Below the pieces are notes generated by a model. That model saw nothing but the letters and a program-made list of their open reading frames with translations, did no database searches and had not been told where the DNA came from. From a virus: DNA of 40,653 nucleotides. The stretch lies in the IMG/VR virus record IMGVR_UViG_3300044825_003312, positions 1 to 40,653 of that record; one strand, written 5' to 3'. The position numbers and the translations under genes were made by a program. Each line of letters starts with the position of its first letter. Position 1 is the first letter of the stretch. Shown one piece after another: positions 9,420 to 17,129 of this stretch.

Positions 9420-9656
9420 ATGACAAAAGAAACAAGAGAAAAAATGATTAACAGTCTCAAACGAAAGTATGAGGCTGAGATTTTGGAAGCCGAGGCAACT
9501 CTTATGATTTATCTTGAGAATGCTGCGGGTATTGGAGAACATCCCCAAATGTTGGAAGAGATGGATAACTTTGTTGAGAAGTTAGCCAATGCAAGTGATA
9601 AGTTACAAACCCTAACAGAATTTTGGAAATACAATGGCAATCAAAAAACAGAATGA
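9420..9656 (+). CDS. Small helical protein upstream of uvsX, 78 aa
   Basis: Not recognised. The product is almost wholly helical and charged, with a heptad-like pattern across residues 1-35 and 45-70, so it may be a small coiled-coil or four-helix protein. It has no Cys, no signal peptide and no membrane segment. It begins 13 bp after the SSB terminator and its last 23 bp overlap the UvsX start, which implies translational coupling and a link to recombination or replication. In T4 a small mediator (UvsY) loads UvsX, but it is larger and not obviously similar, so that equivalence should not be assumed. Confidence 0.65.
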   Translation: MTKETREKMINSLKRKYEAEILEAEATLMIYLENAAGIGEHPQMLEEMDNFVEKLANASDKLQTLTEFWKYNGNQKTE

Positions 9657-10641
9657 TTTTGGTTCAATAAAGAAGAAGTTTTCCACTTCAGCCAAATACA
9701 AACCACAACGTTTCTTTGATTGTGGTCAAGAGTTTTTGGACGCGGTGGGTCTTCCCGGTCCTGCTATCGGACACATCAACATGTTCTTGGGTCACTCTGA
9801 CACAGGAAAAACAACCGCAATGATTAAGACTGCGGTGGATGCTCAGAAGAAAGAAATTCTTCCTGTGTTTATTATCACCGAACAGAAATGGAGTTTTGAA
9901 CACGCTCGTCTTATGGGACTTCAGTGTGAGGAAGTGGTTGACCCTGAGACCGGTGAATTGGATTGGGACGGGTTCTTTATCTTCAATAACAACTTCGAGT
10001 ACATCGAACAAATCACCGATTACATCAACGATTTGTTGGATGCCCAAGAGAAGGGTGAGCTCGACTATAGTTTGTGTTTCCTGTGGGATTCTGTGGGGTC
10101 TGTGCCCTGTAAGATGACCTATGAAGGCAAGGGTGGTAAACAACATAACGCTTCGGTTCTATCTGACAAGATTGGTATGGGTATCAACCAAAGAATTTCG
10201 GGCTCACGTAAAGCGGATTCCAAGTTTGAGAACTCCTTGATTATTGTTAACCAACCTTGGGTAGAACTCCCTGATAATCCTTTTGGACAACCGAAGATTA
10301 AGGCTAAGGGTGGTGAGTCTGTTTGGCTCAACTCTTCTTTGGTATTCTTGTTTGGAAACCAAAAAGGTGCGGGTACAACAAAGATTACAGCAACTAAGGA
10401 TAAGCGCACTGTTAAGTTCGCCTCTCGTACCAAAATCTCTGTCATGAAAAACCACATCAACGGATTGGGTTATGAAGACGGAAAGATTATTGTTACCCCC
10501 CACGGTTTCTTGGCAGGTAAGGAAGCTGCAGAGGAGAAAGCATCGATTGAAGCTTATAAGAAAGAGTACTCAGATTATTGGAAAGAGATAATCGGTTCTG
10601 ATGGGGACTTTGTGTTGAAGGAAGAAAAAGAAGACAATTAA
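9634..10641 (+). CDS. uvsX: UvsX-like RecA-family recombinase
   Basis: ATP-dependent strand-exchange protein that drives phage recombination and recombination-dependent replication. The Walker A motif is G53-H-S-D-T-G-K59-T-T61, the Walker B is at CFLWDSV with Asp152, and the EQKWSFEHARLMG segment (from E83) sits where RecA proteins place their catalytic Glu. A disordered, DNA-loop-like region (about 160-190, rich in Gly/Lys) and a conserved NQPW strand follow. The acidic C-terminus (KEEKEDN) resembles the acidic tails of RecA proteins. Length 335 is close to T4 UvsX (391) and bacterial RecA (about 350). The start ATG lies within the end of the preceding 78-residue gene. The neighbouring SSB, RNase H and helicase genes are its expected functional partners. 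Confidence 0.9.
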   Translation: MAIKKQNDFGSIKKKFSTSAKYKPQRFFDCGQEFLDAVGLPGPAIGHINMFLGHSDTGKTTAMIKTAVDAQKKEILPVFIITEQKWSFEHARLMGLQCEEVVDPETGELDWDGFFIFNNNFEYIEQITDYINDLLDAQEKGELDYSLCFLWDSVGSVPCKMTYEGKGGKQHNASVLSDKIGMGINQRISGSRKADSKFENSLIIVNQPWVELPDNPFGQPKIKAKGGESVWLNSSLVFLFGNQKGAGTTKITATKDKRTVKFASRTKISVMKNHINGLGYEDGKIIVTPHGFLAGKEAAEEKASIEAYKKEYSDYWKEIIGSDGDFVLKEEKEDN

Positions 10642-10652
10642 TTTGCCTTCTT

Positions 10653-11666
10653 GTGAGAACACTACTTGTTGATGGAGATAATCTATTTAAAATCGGATTC
10701 CACGGAGTCAAGGACTTATTCGTGGAAGGAAATCACATTGGGGGTGTATTCCATTTCCTTAACACCCTTCGTCGGCAACTGGACCGAAACGAGTACGACA
10801 AAATCATTGTCTTTTGGGATGGAGTTAATAACTCCTCCCATAGACGTGAGTTATATCCTCAGTACAAACTGAATCGTAGGAATGATATGAACGAGGCAAA
10901 ACTCGAATCATATTATTCTCAAAAAAAACGAACCAAGGAGTATCTTGAGGAATGTTTCGTCCGACAAATTGAAGTCGAAAAAAATGAGTCAGATGACTTA
11001 ATTGCTTATTATTGTTTTATTTCTGAAGATGAAGAAAAAACTATTCTTTCTTCTGACAAAGATTTATTGCAACTTGTTAGCGAAAAAACATCGGTTTTTT
11101 CTCCCATAAAAAAAGAAACATATGTTTACGGGGACCGAGTCAAAATGGGGGATTATTTTATCCCCCATCAGAATGTTTTTGCGACAAAAGTATTGATGGG
11201 TGACAAGTCTGACAACATTGACGGCATTAAGTTGTTGGGTGAAAAAACTTTTGTGAAATTTTTTCCTGAGGTGCTTGAAAACGTTATTTCTGTTGATGAT
11301 ATTTTAACAAAGACAAAAGAATTGGTTAAAGAACACAAGGAAGTTGTCTTGAGGAATATTTTACAAGGTGTAACTAAAAATGGAGAACTAGGTGAAAAAT
11401 TTTACATAACAAACCAAACCATTGTGGACTTAAAAAATCCACTTATCACCGAGGAAGCTAAACTTATCGTTGAACAATATTATTCAGAATCTCTTGACCC
11501 TGAAGGTCGGAATTTCCGTAATATAATTGTCATGATGACACAGGATGGTTTCTTCAAATATCTACCAAAAGATGACGAGGCTTTTGTAGATTTTTTAAAA
11601 CCTTTTATGAAACTAACTCGTAAAGAAAAACGTAATTTTAATCAACAAAATCAATCACAATTATGA
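10653..11666 (+). CDS. rnh: T4 RNase H-like 5'-3' exonuclease (FEN family)
   Basis: Flap/5' exonuclease that removes RNA primers and short DNA from lagging-strand fragments. The acidic metal-binding set of the FEN family is visible: D7 and D9 (LLVDGDN), D56 (VFWDG), E112/D114/D115 (ESDDLIAYY), D135/D137 (SSDKDLLQL), and D184/D187 (MGDKSDNI). The last motif is the start of the helix-hairpin-helix-like element. Spacing matches T4 RNase H, and the length (337) is near its 305. The start is GTG, 11 bp after the UvsX stop; no ATG in frame upstream would keep the LLVDGD strand near the N-terminus. The stop overlaps the next gene as ATGA. Confidence 0.88.
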   Translation: MRTLLVDGDNLFKIGFHGVKDLFVEGNHIGGVFHFLNTLRRQLDRNEYDKIIVFWDGVNNSSHRRELYPQYKLNRRNDMNEAKLESYYSQKKRTKEYLEECFVRQIEVEKNESDDLIAYYCFISEDEEKTILSSDKDLLQLVSEKTSVFSPIKKETYVYGDRVKMGDYFIPHQNVFATKVLMGDKSDNIDGIKLLGEKTFVKFFPEVLENVISVDDILTKTKELVKEHKEVVLRNILQGVTKNGELGEKFYITNQTIVDLKNPLITEEAKLIVEQYYSESLDPEGRNFRNIIVMMTQDGFFKYLPKDDEAFVDFLKPFMKLTRKEKRNFNQQNQSQL

Positions 11667-12115
11667 AAGAAGAATCCGTAGTAAAGATGGAATTCCTTTT
11701 GACTCTGAATGAAAACATCGTTGTTCAGAGATTTTATAACGTACGTAACTATAATCCAAAGGCACGTCGTTCTGTTCAACTTCATGAGATGATGAAGGAC
11801 ATTGAGGGTATCTTGGTGGATGACCTTAAAATGAAAACCGTCACCTACATGCTTGATAATCAAGAGGCGATTTTCTTGGACCCTGACTTGATGAATACCT
11901 CAAATACTGATGGTCCTGAGAACTTCAATATGTATGTCAAAATTTCCGATGAAATTATTTTTCACCGTATTTTTGATGGTAAAATGTTCCCTCCAAAAGT
12001 AAGATATACGGTTGACGTACGTCCCAGCCTGAAAAATATTTTGAAGGGTTTGACTGACATTTTTTCAGGCGAAAATTTGTCTTACTCGCTTCTTGGATAT
12101 GACCTTTCTCGGTAA
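11663..12115 (+). CDS. Uncharacterised protein between RNase H and helicase, 150 aa
   Basis: Not recognised. It is a soluble alpha/beta protein with strands at VKMEFLLTLNENIVVQRFY, TVTYMLDNQEAIFLDP and NMYVKISDEIIFHRIFDG, and a C-terminal helix. There are no Cys residues, catalytic motif or membrane segment. It starts inside the RNase H stop codon (ATGA), so it is translated from the same mRNA, and it ends 24 bp before the helicase. T4 carries the small gene 40 just before the helicase gene 41, but no similarity can be claimed. A role in replication is suggested by position only. Confidence 0.65.
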   Translation: MKEESVVKMEFLLTLNENIVVQRFYNVRNYNPKARRSVQLHEMMKDIEGILVDDLKMKTVTYMLDNQEAIFLDPDLMNTSNTDGPENFNMYVKISDEIIFHRIFDGKMFPPKVRYTVDVRPSLKNILKGLTDIFSGENLSYSLLGYDLSR

Positions 12116-12139
12116 TATTTAATTGATACACGCGACTCT

Positions 12140-13519
12140 ATGAATAAGAATTTTGAATACCTCGGAAATACATTTCAACTACAATTAATCAACCAAATCA
12201 TTACAGACAAAGAGTTCGCACAATCCATTATCGATGTTTTAGAATCCTCTTATTTCGACAACAAGTACTTCAAGTTGATTGTACAAATGGTCCGTGAATA
12301 TTACGGAAAATACCAAACAACTCCCAACTTTGAAACCTTGGAACAAATTGCCAAGACGGAAATTTCTCAAGAGTTGGCATTGAAGATTGTTGTCGATACT
12401 CTCAAACAAATCCAAGAGGCTCCGTTCGAAGGTGCTCCCTTTGTTCAGGAAAAAGCTTTGAAGTTCTGTAAACAACAAGAACTTCAGAAGGCGATGAACA
12501 AAGCTCAAAAAATCATCGACCAAGGTGATTTTGAATCTTACGATGCTGTTGAAGGTATGGTAAGAGAGGCACTTCAAGTTGGAGAAAGAGAAACTGGACT
12601 TACAGATATCTTCACAGGTTTAGACGACGTTCTCAACGATGACTTCAGACATCCGATTCCGATGGGAATCGAGGGTATTGATAGACTCCTTAAAGGTGGT
12701 TTAGCAAAAGGGGAAATCGGAGTTATATTGGCTCCAACTGGGGTTGGAAAAACAACTTTGATGACCAAGATTGCGAACACCGCGTTCAATTTGGGGTACA
12801 ATGTTTTACAGATATTTTTTGAGGACAACCCAAAAATTATCCAAAGAAAACACTTTACCATTTGGACGGGTATTGAACCCGATAACCTCGCTCTGAAAAA
12901 AGAAGAGGTTATGTCTAAAGTCGAAGAGATTAAGAATACGATGCCAAACAGACTGATTCTTAAAAAACTACCCTCTGATACAATGACAATGAATCAGATA
13001 AAAAACCAAGTTCGTAAGATGATTGCAGACGGAACAAAAATTGATATGATTACTTTGGATTATATCGACTGTGTTGTTCCTGACAATCTGAAGACGGATG
13101 AATGGAAAGCAGAAGGTTCTGTGATGAGACACTTTGAGGCTATGTGTCATGAACTCGGAATTGCAGGATGGACGGCAACTCAAGGAAACCGTTCTTCAAT
13201 CTCTTCTGAGGTTGTGACTACAGACCAAATGGGTGGCTCAATCAAAAAGGCACAAGTGGGACACGTGATTATATCGGTGGCAAAGACACTACAACAAAAA
13301 GAGTTGAAGTTGGCTACCATCGCAATTACAAAGTCTCGACTTGGGCAAGATGGAATCGTGTTCGAGAACTGTAAGTTCGATAACGAGTTGTTAGAAATTG
13401 ACACTGAGTCATCGATTACATTCCTTGGATTCGAAGAGAATCAAGAACAGAAGAAGGGCGATAGGGTAAGAGAACTTATGGAAAAACGTCGTCAAAGAGA
13501 ACAACAGCAACCTCGATAA
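12140..13519 (+). CDS. gp41/DnaB-like replicative helicase
   Basis: Hexameric 5'-3' helicase that unwinds the replication fork and normally works with a primase (not in this window). An N-terminal helical domain (about 1-150) precedes a RecA-like ATPase domain. Walker A is A198-P-T-G-V-G-K204-T-T206, the Walker B segment is MITLDYIDC (about 284-292), and a TQGNRSS segment (sensor-like Gln) follows, as in DnaB/gp41 proteins. The C-terminus ends in a charged Lys/Arg/Glu/Gln helix. Length 459 is very close to T4 gp41 (475). It lies downstream of UvsX and RNase H in the same direction. There is no intein or inserted domain. Confidence 0.9.
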   Translation: MNKNFEYLGNTFQLQLINQIITDKEFAQSIIDVLESSYFDNKYFKLIVQMVREYYGKYQTTPNFETLEQIAKTEISQELALKIVVDTLKQIQEAPFEGAPFVQEKALKFCKQQELQKAMNKAQKIIDQGDFESYDAVEGMVREALQVGERETGLTDIFTGLDDVLNDDFRHPIPMGIEGIDRLLKGGLAKGEIGVILAPTGVGKTTLMTKIANTAFNLGYNVLQIFFEDNPKIIQRKHFTIWTGIEPDNLALKKEEVMSKVEEIKNTMPNRLILKKLPSDTMTMNQIKNQVRKMIADGTKIDMITLDYIDCVVPDNLKTDEWKAEGSVMRHFEAMCHELGIAGWTATQGNRSSISSEVVTTDQMGGSIKKAQVGHVIISVAKTLQQKELKLATIAITKSRLGQDGIVFENCKFDNELLEIDTESSITFLGFEENQEQKKGDRVRELMEKRRQREQQQPR

Positions 13520-13552
13520 TTCTCTTGTAAAAATTTATTAAAAGTCAAAACT

Positions 13553-14833
13553 ATGAATAATTCAGATATTATTAATTCTAACGAACCACGTTACGTAATC
13601 AAAAGAAGTGGTGATAAAGTACCTTTCGAGGAAAACAAAATCGAAAAGGCGGTTCTCAAGGCAATGAACTCTACGGGTAAAGTTGACCACGAGATGGCAG
13701 AAAAGATTGCTCGTTTAACTAAGAAAAGTATTTTTAGAAATAACAAAATCTACATCCCACATGTTGATGAAATTCACGACATGGTGGAAAACAAGTTGAT
13801 GGACAACGGTCTTAATGATGTTGCTAAAGAATACATCATTTATCGTTCAAAGCATCAACCAAACATTTTTACAAAAAGAATTAACCTCAAACCCTACGAA
13901 TATCCTAATTTGGTTGAGTATGTGGATGCGATTCGTCACTCTTATTGGGTTCACACTGAATTCAATTTTACTTCAGACATTCAGGACTTCAAAGTTCACT
14001 TAAATGAGAAGGAACAAATGGCGGTACAGAGGGCTATGTTGGCGATTTCTCAAATCGAGATTGCGGTTAAGACCTTTTGGGGTGATATCTACAAGAGATT
14101 ACCAAAACCCGAAATCGGTAGTGTGGGAGCAACATTCGCAGAATCAGAGGTCAGACACGCTGATGCGTACTCTCACTTGATTCAGTTGTTGGGATTGAAC
14201 AGAGAATTCGAGAACTTGTTGGAAGTACCGGCAATCAGAAGAAGAATTAAGTACTTGGAAAAGTCTATCTCAAATTCCAAATCAGTTGAAAACCAAGATT
14301 ACTTTGAATCGGTTGTTTTGTTTTCAATGTTTGTTGAAAACGTATCATTATTCTCTCAGTTCTTGGTAATCATGTCGTTCAACAAACACAAGAATGTTCT
14401 CAAAGGTATGAGTAACGCTGTTGAGGCAACCTCAAAAGAAGAAAACATTCACGCTGAATTCGGTTTTGACTTGGTTAACCTTATTAAAAAGGAAAACCCA
14501 AGTTGGTGGACTCCTGAGTTGATTGAAGACTTGGTTGAAGCAACCAAAGACGCCTTCGAGGCGGAATCAGAAATCATTGATTGGATTTTTGAAAAAGGAG
14601 ATTTAGATTTTCTTACGAAAGCTCAAACAATTGAATTTATTAAACATCGTTTCAACGTATCTTTGAATTCTATAGGAATAGAAAATATTTTTGAAATTGA
14701 TGAAAAGTTATTGGAGACTACGGAATGGTTTGATGATGAAATCTTAACAACCAAACATACCGACTTCTTCAATAAAAGAAGTATCAACTACAGTAAAAAA
14801 TCAAAATCAATTACACTTAACGACCTATTCTAA
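13553..14833 (+). CDS. nrdB: Ribonucleotide reductase radical subunit with N-terminal ATP-cone
   Basis: Generates the radical needed by NrdA to make deoxyribonucleotides for phage DNA synthesis. Residues about 13-102 are an ATP-cone (RYVIKRSGDKVPFEENKIEKAV to AKEYIIYRSK region), the allosteric on/off switch that is usually on NrdA. The ferritin-like body follows with likely metal ligands E169, E199, H202, E262, E297 and H300 (AESEVRH and EENIH motifs). A Tyr four residues after the first His (Y206, HADAY) is at the position of E. coli Tyr122. The first ligand is Glu rather than Asp. Spacing between ligands matches NrdB/NrdF proteins. An ATP-cone on NrdB is known experimentally from Leeuwenhoekiella blandensis, a flavobacterium. 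nrdB precedes nrdA by 21 bp. Confidence 0.95.
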   Translation: MNNSDIINSNEPRYVIKRSGDKVPFEENKIEKAVLKAMNSTGKVDHEMAEKIARLTKKSIFRNNKIYIPHVDEIHDMVENKLMDNGLNDVAKEYIIYRSKHQPNIFTKRINLKPYEYPNLVEYVDAIRHSYWVHTEFNFTSDIQDFKVHLNEKEQMAVQRAMLAISQIEIAVKTFWGDIYKRLPKPEIGSVGATFAESEVRHADAYSHLIQLLGLNREFENLLEVPAIRRRIKYLEKSISNSKSVENQDYFESVVLFSMFVENVSLFSQFLVIMSFNKHKNVLKGMSNAVEATSKEENIHAEFGFDLVNLIKKENPSWWTPELIEDLVEATKDAFEAESEIIDWIFEKGDLDFLTKAQTIEFIKHRFNVSLNSIGIENIFEIDEKLLETTEWFDDEILTTKHTDFFNKRSINYSKKSKSITLNDLF

Positions 14834-14854
14834 TTTAAAAACTTCTAAAATAAT

Positions 14855-16561
14855 ATGGAAAATAGACAACCTTTTGACTGGATTAATGATGAGTCAATTA
14901 CATTTCTCCGCAGAGGATATTTGAGTGAGGGTGAAGAACCTTTGGACAGAATTAAAACAATTGCAGAACACGCAGAGAAACTTCTTGGAATGGAAGGATT
15001 TGCAGAAAAGTTCTACGAATATATGGGTAAGGGGTGGTACTCACTTTCTTCTCCTGTATGGGCAAACTTCGGAAAGAAAAGAGGTTTACCTGTAAGTTGT
15101 TTTGGTTCCAACGTAGGTGACAATATTGAGTCAATCCTTTACACTCAGGCTGAAGTAGGTGAAATGAGTAAGATGGGTGGAGGAACTTCCGGTTATTTCG
15201 GAAATATCCGTGGTCGTGGTGCGGAAATCACTGACAATGGACACGCACCCGGTTCGGTTCACTTTATGAACTTGTTCCAAAGTGTGGTGGACAACATCTC
15301 TCAGGGTTCAACCCGTAGAGGACGATTCTCTCCTTACCTTCCTGTAGAACACCCTGACATCATGGAGTTCTTGGAAATTGGAACCGAAGGATTCCCTATT
15401 CAAGATTTGACTCACGCGGTTACTGTAACCGACCAGTTCATGGAAGAAATGATTGATGGTGACAAAGAGAAACGTGCAATTTGGGCTAAAGTAATTCAAA
15501 GACGAGGTGAGATTGGTTATCCATACATTATGTTCACCGATACGATGAATAACAAGGCACCTGAGGTGTACAAGGATAAGGACATGAAAATCTATAACTC
15601 AAATCTTTGTTCCGAGATTGCACTTCACAACTCTGAAGAAGAATCGTTTGTTTGTGTTTTGTCCTCTATGAATCTTCTTCACTATGATGAGTGGAAAGAC
15701 ACCGATGCTGTTGAAATGATGATTTACTTCCTCGATGCGGTTGTGTCGGAGTTTTTGACAAAGATTGAAAATATCAGAGACAACGGAACCTTGGAAGGTA
15801 AAAGAGCGTTTTTCTACCTTGAAAAGGCGTACAACTTCGCTAAAAGACAAAGAGCTCTCGGTCTTGGTGTTTTGGGTTGGCACTCACTTCTTCAATCTAA
15901 AAACCTCCCATTCGACAGTCGTGAAACGGCAAGATTGAATGTTGAAGTTTTCAAATTGATTAAAGAAAAGTCCTACAAGGCTTCAGGAGAGTTGGCTAAA
16001 ATCTTTGGTGAACCCGAAACCTTGGTAGGATATGGAAGAAGAAATGTTACCCTAAATGCGATTGCACCAACTACTTCCTCGGCATTTATCTTGGGTCAGG
16101 TATCACAATCAATTGAACCAATTTGGTCAAATTGTTATGTGAAAGACGTGGCAAAACTCAAGGTTACTATCAAGAACCCGGTGTTGAAAAAACTTTTGGG
16201 TGAACTTGGTAAAGATAACAAAACAACTTGGGAGAGTATTAAAAAACACGATGGTTCGGTTCAACATTTGGACTTCTTAACAGAAGAACAAAAAGATGTT
16301 TTCAGAACTTTCGCTGAAATCAACCAGTCATCGATTATCAACCAAGCGGCGGTAAGACAAGATTACATTGACCAAGCACAGTCACTCAACCTTATGATTT
16401 CACCTGACATGCCAACCAAGGATGTCAATAAATTGTTGGTTGACGCTTGGCAACTTGGAGTCAAGACACTCTACTATCAACACTCAATGAACTCGGCTCA
16501 AGCTTTTGCAAGAAAGAAACTCAATGTTAATGACTTACATTGTGTGGCTTGTGAGGCTTAA
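14855..16561 (+). CDS. nrdA: Class I ribonucleotide reductase catalytic subunit, short form without ATP-cone
   Basis: Reduces ribonucleoside diphosphates to deoxyribonucleotides using the radical supplied by NrdB. The redox Cys pair is C82 (PVSCFGSN) and C267 (FVCVLSSMN). The active site is N250-L-C252-S-E254. The GTSGYFGNIRGRG segment (about 110-122) is the glycine-rich loop near the substrate site, and PTTSSAFILGQ is the phosphate-binding turn. The radical-transfer Tyr pair is Y540-Y541, and the C-terminal tail carries the shuttle Cys pair C563 and C566. At 568 residues it is far shorter than E. coli NrdA (761) and has no N-terminal ATP-cone, consistent with the cone being on the partner NrdB. 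It is complete and all catalytic residues are present. A terminator follows 28 bp after the stop. Confidence 0.96.
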   Translation: MENRQPFDWINDESITFLRRGYLSEGEEPLDRIKTIAEHAEKLLGMEGFAEKFYEYMGKGWYSLSSPVWANFGKKRGLPVSCFGSNVGDNIESILYTQAEVGEMSKMGGGTSGYFGNIRGRGAEITDNGHAPGSVHFMNLFQSVVDNISQGSTRRGRFSPYLPVEHPDIMEFLEIGTEGFPIQDLTHAVTVTDQFMEEMIDGDKEKRAIWAKVIQRRGEIGYPYIMFTDTMNNKAPEVYKDKDMKIYNSNLCSEIALHNSEEESFVCVLSSMNLLHYDEWKDTDAVEMMIYFLDAVVSEFLTKIENIRDNGTLEGKRAFFYLEKAYNFAKRQRALGLGVLGWHSLLQSKNLPFDSRETARLNVEVFKLIKEKSYKASGELAKIFGEPETLVGYGRRNVTLNAIAPTTSSAFILGQVSQSIEPIWSNCYVKDVAKLKVTIKNPVLKKLLGELGKDNKTTWESIKKHDGSVQHLDFLTEEQKDVFRTFAEINQSSIINQAAVRQDYIDQAQSLNLMISPDMPTKDVNKLLVDAWQLGVKTLYYQHSMNSAQAFARKKLNVNDLHCVACEA

Positions 16562-16588
16562 AAGTTGAAATACTCATTAAAAAAAGAA

Positions 16589-16616
16589 ACCCGACACATA
16601 TGTGTTGGGTTTTTTG
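16589..16616 (+). terminator. Rho-independent terminator after nrdA
   Basis: A 10-bp stem (AACCCGACAC / GTGTTGGGTT, one G-T pair) with an ATAT loop, followed by T-rich sequence. It closes the replication and nucleotide operon before the gp25 gene. Confidence 0.9.
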
Positions 16617-16641
16617 TTTTATTATAAAAAGTTTCAGGGTA

Positions 16642-16648
16642 TATTTAT
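16642..16648 (+). promoter_or_regulatory. TATTTAT box before gp25, candidate late signal
   Basis: TATTTAT lies between the nrdA terminator and the gp25 ATG, ending 5 bp before it. Because the terminator should stop readthrough, a promoter for the baseplate operon is needed here. The short spacing would give an almost leaderless transcript, so either the true promoter is slightly upstream or the box acts in translation. Confidence 0.3.
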
Positions 16649-16653
16649 CTGAT

Positions 16654-17124
16654 ATGGCAGATGGAATTACATATGGTTTAGCATTTCCCTTCCAAGATTC
16701 AACTCAAGGGGATTTCTTACTTTTGACTGAAACACAATATGCACAAATCAAAAGTGATTTGATTCATTTGTTGTTAACAAGAAAAGGTTCAAGATATTTT
16801 CTCCCTGATTTTGGAACTCGGATATATGAATTTTTATTTGAACCTTATGATGGACTCACCTTCAATGCAATTGAAGCGGATATTCGAGATTCGGTATCTA
16901 AGTATATTCCCAATTTGTTGATTAATAACATAACCATCGAGCCAGCAGACCCTTCTGTGGAGGTAGAAAATGCTCAAGGGAGAGCACAACTCGCTCAAGA
17001 TGCAAATACTCCGTATAGGGTACCTGGTAAAGGAACATCTGAATATACCGCTAAAGTAAGAATAGATTTTTCAGTTGACAACTTGGCTTTTGCTCAGAGT
17101 GATTTTGTCATCCTCAATATTTAA
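16654..17124 (+). CDS. Baseplate wedge protein gp25
   Basis: Core component of contractile-tail baseplates: gp25 joins the wedge to the inner ring and primes sheath assembly. The family signature is clear across residues about 20-75: a helix with IKSDLIHLLLT, then RKGSRYFLPDFGTRIYEFLF and DIRDSVSKYIP. The ATG at 16654 was chosen because the longer in-frame start at 16600 lies inside the terminator hairpin and would add an unrelated hydrophobic leader. Length is 156 residues against 132 in T4; the extra sequence is a loop around residues 90-130 (EVENAQGRAQLAQDAN). It is the first gene of the baseplate block and is followed 5 bp later by the gp6-like gene, the same order as in P2 (W then J) and related tails. 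Confidence 0.88.
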   Translation: MADGITYGLAFPFQDSTQGDFLLLTETQYAQIKSDLIHLLLTRKGSRYFLPDFGTRIYEFLFEPYDGLTFNAIEADIRDSVSKYIPNLLINNITIEPADPSVEVENAQGRAQLAQDANTPYRVPGKGTSEYTAKVRIDFSVDNLAFAQSDFVILNI

Positions 17125-17129
17125 CATAT

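Noticed and set aside
11663-12115. Equivalence of the 150-residue protein to T4 gp40
   Set aside because: Only its position before the helicase suggests it; no sequence pattern supports it and lengths differ.
16600-16653. An upstream in-frame ATG giving gp25 an 18-residue hydrophobic N-terminus
   Set aside because: It lies inside the terminator hairpin loop and stem, and the added residues do not resemble gp25. The ATG at 16654 gives a normal family start.
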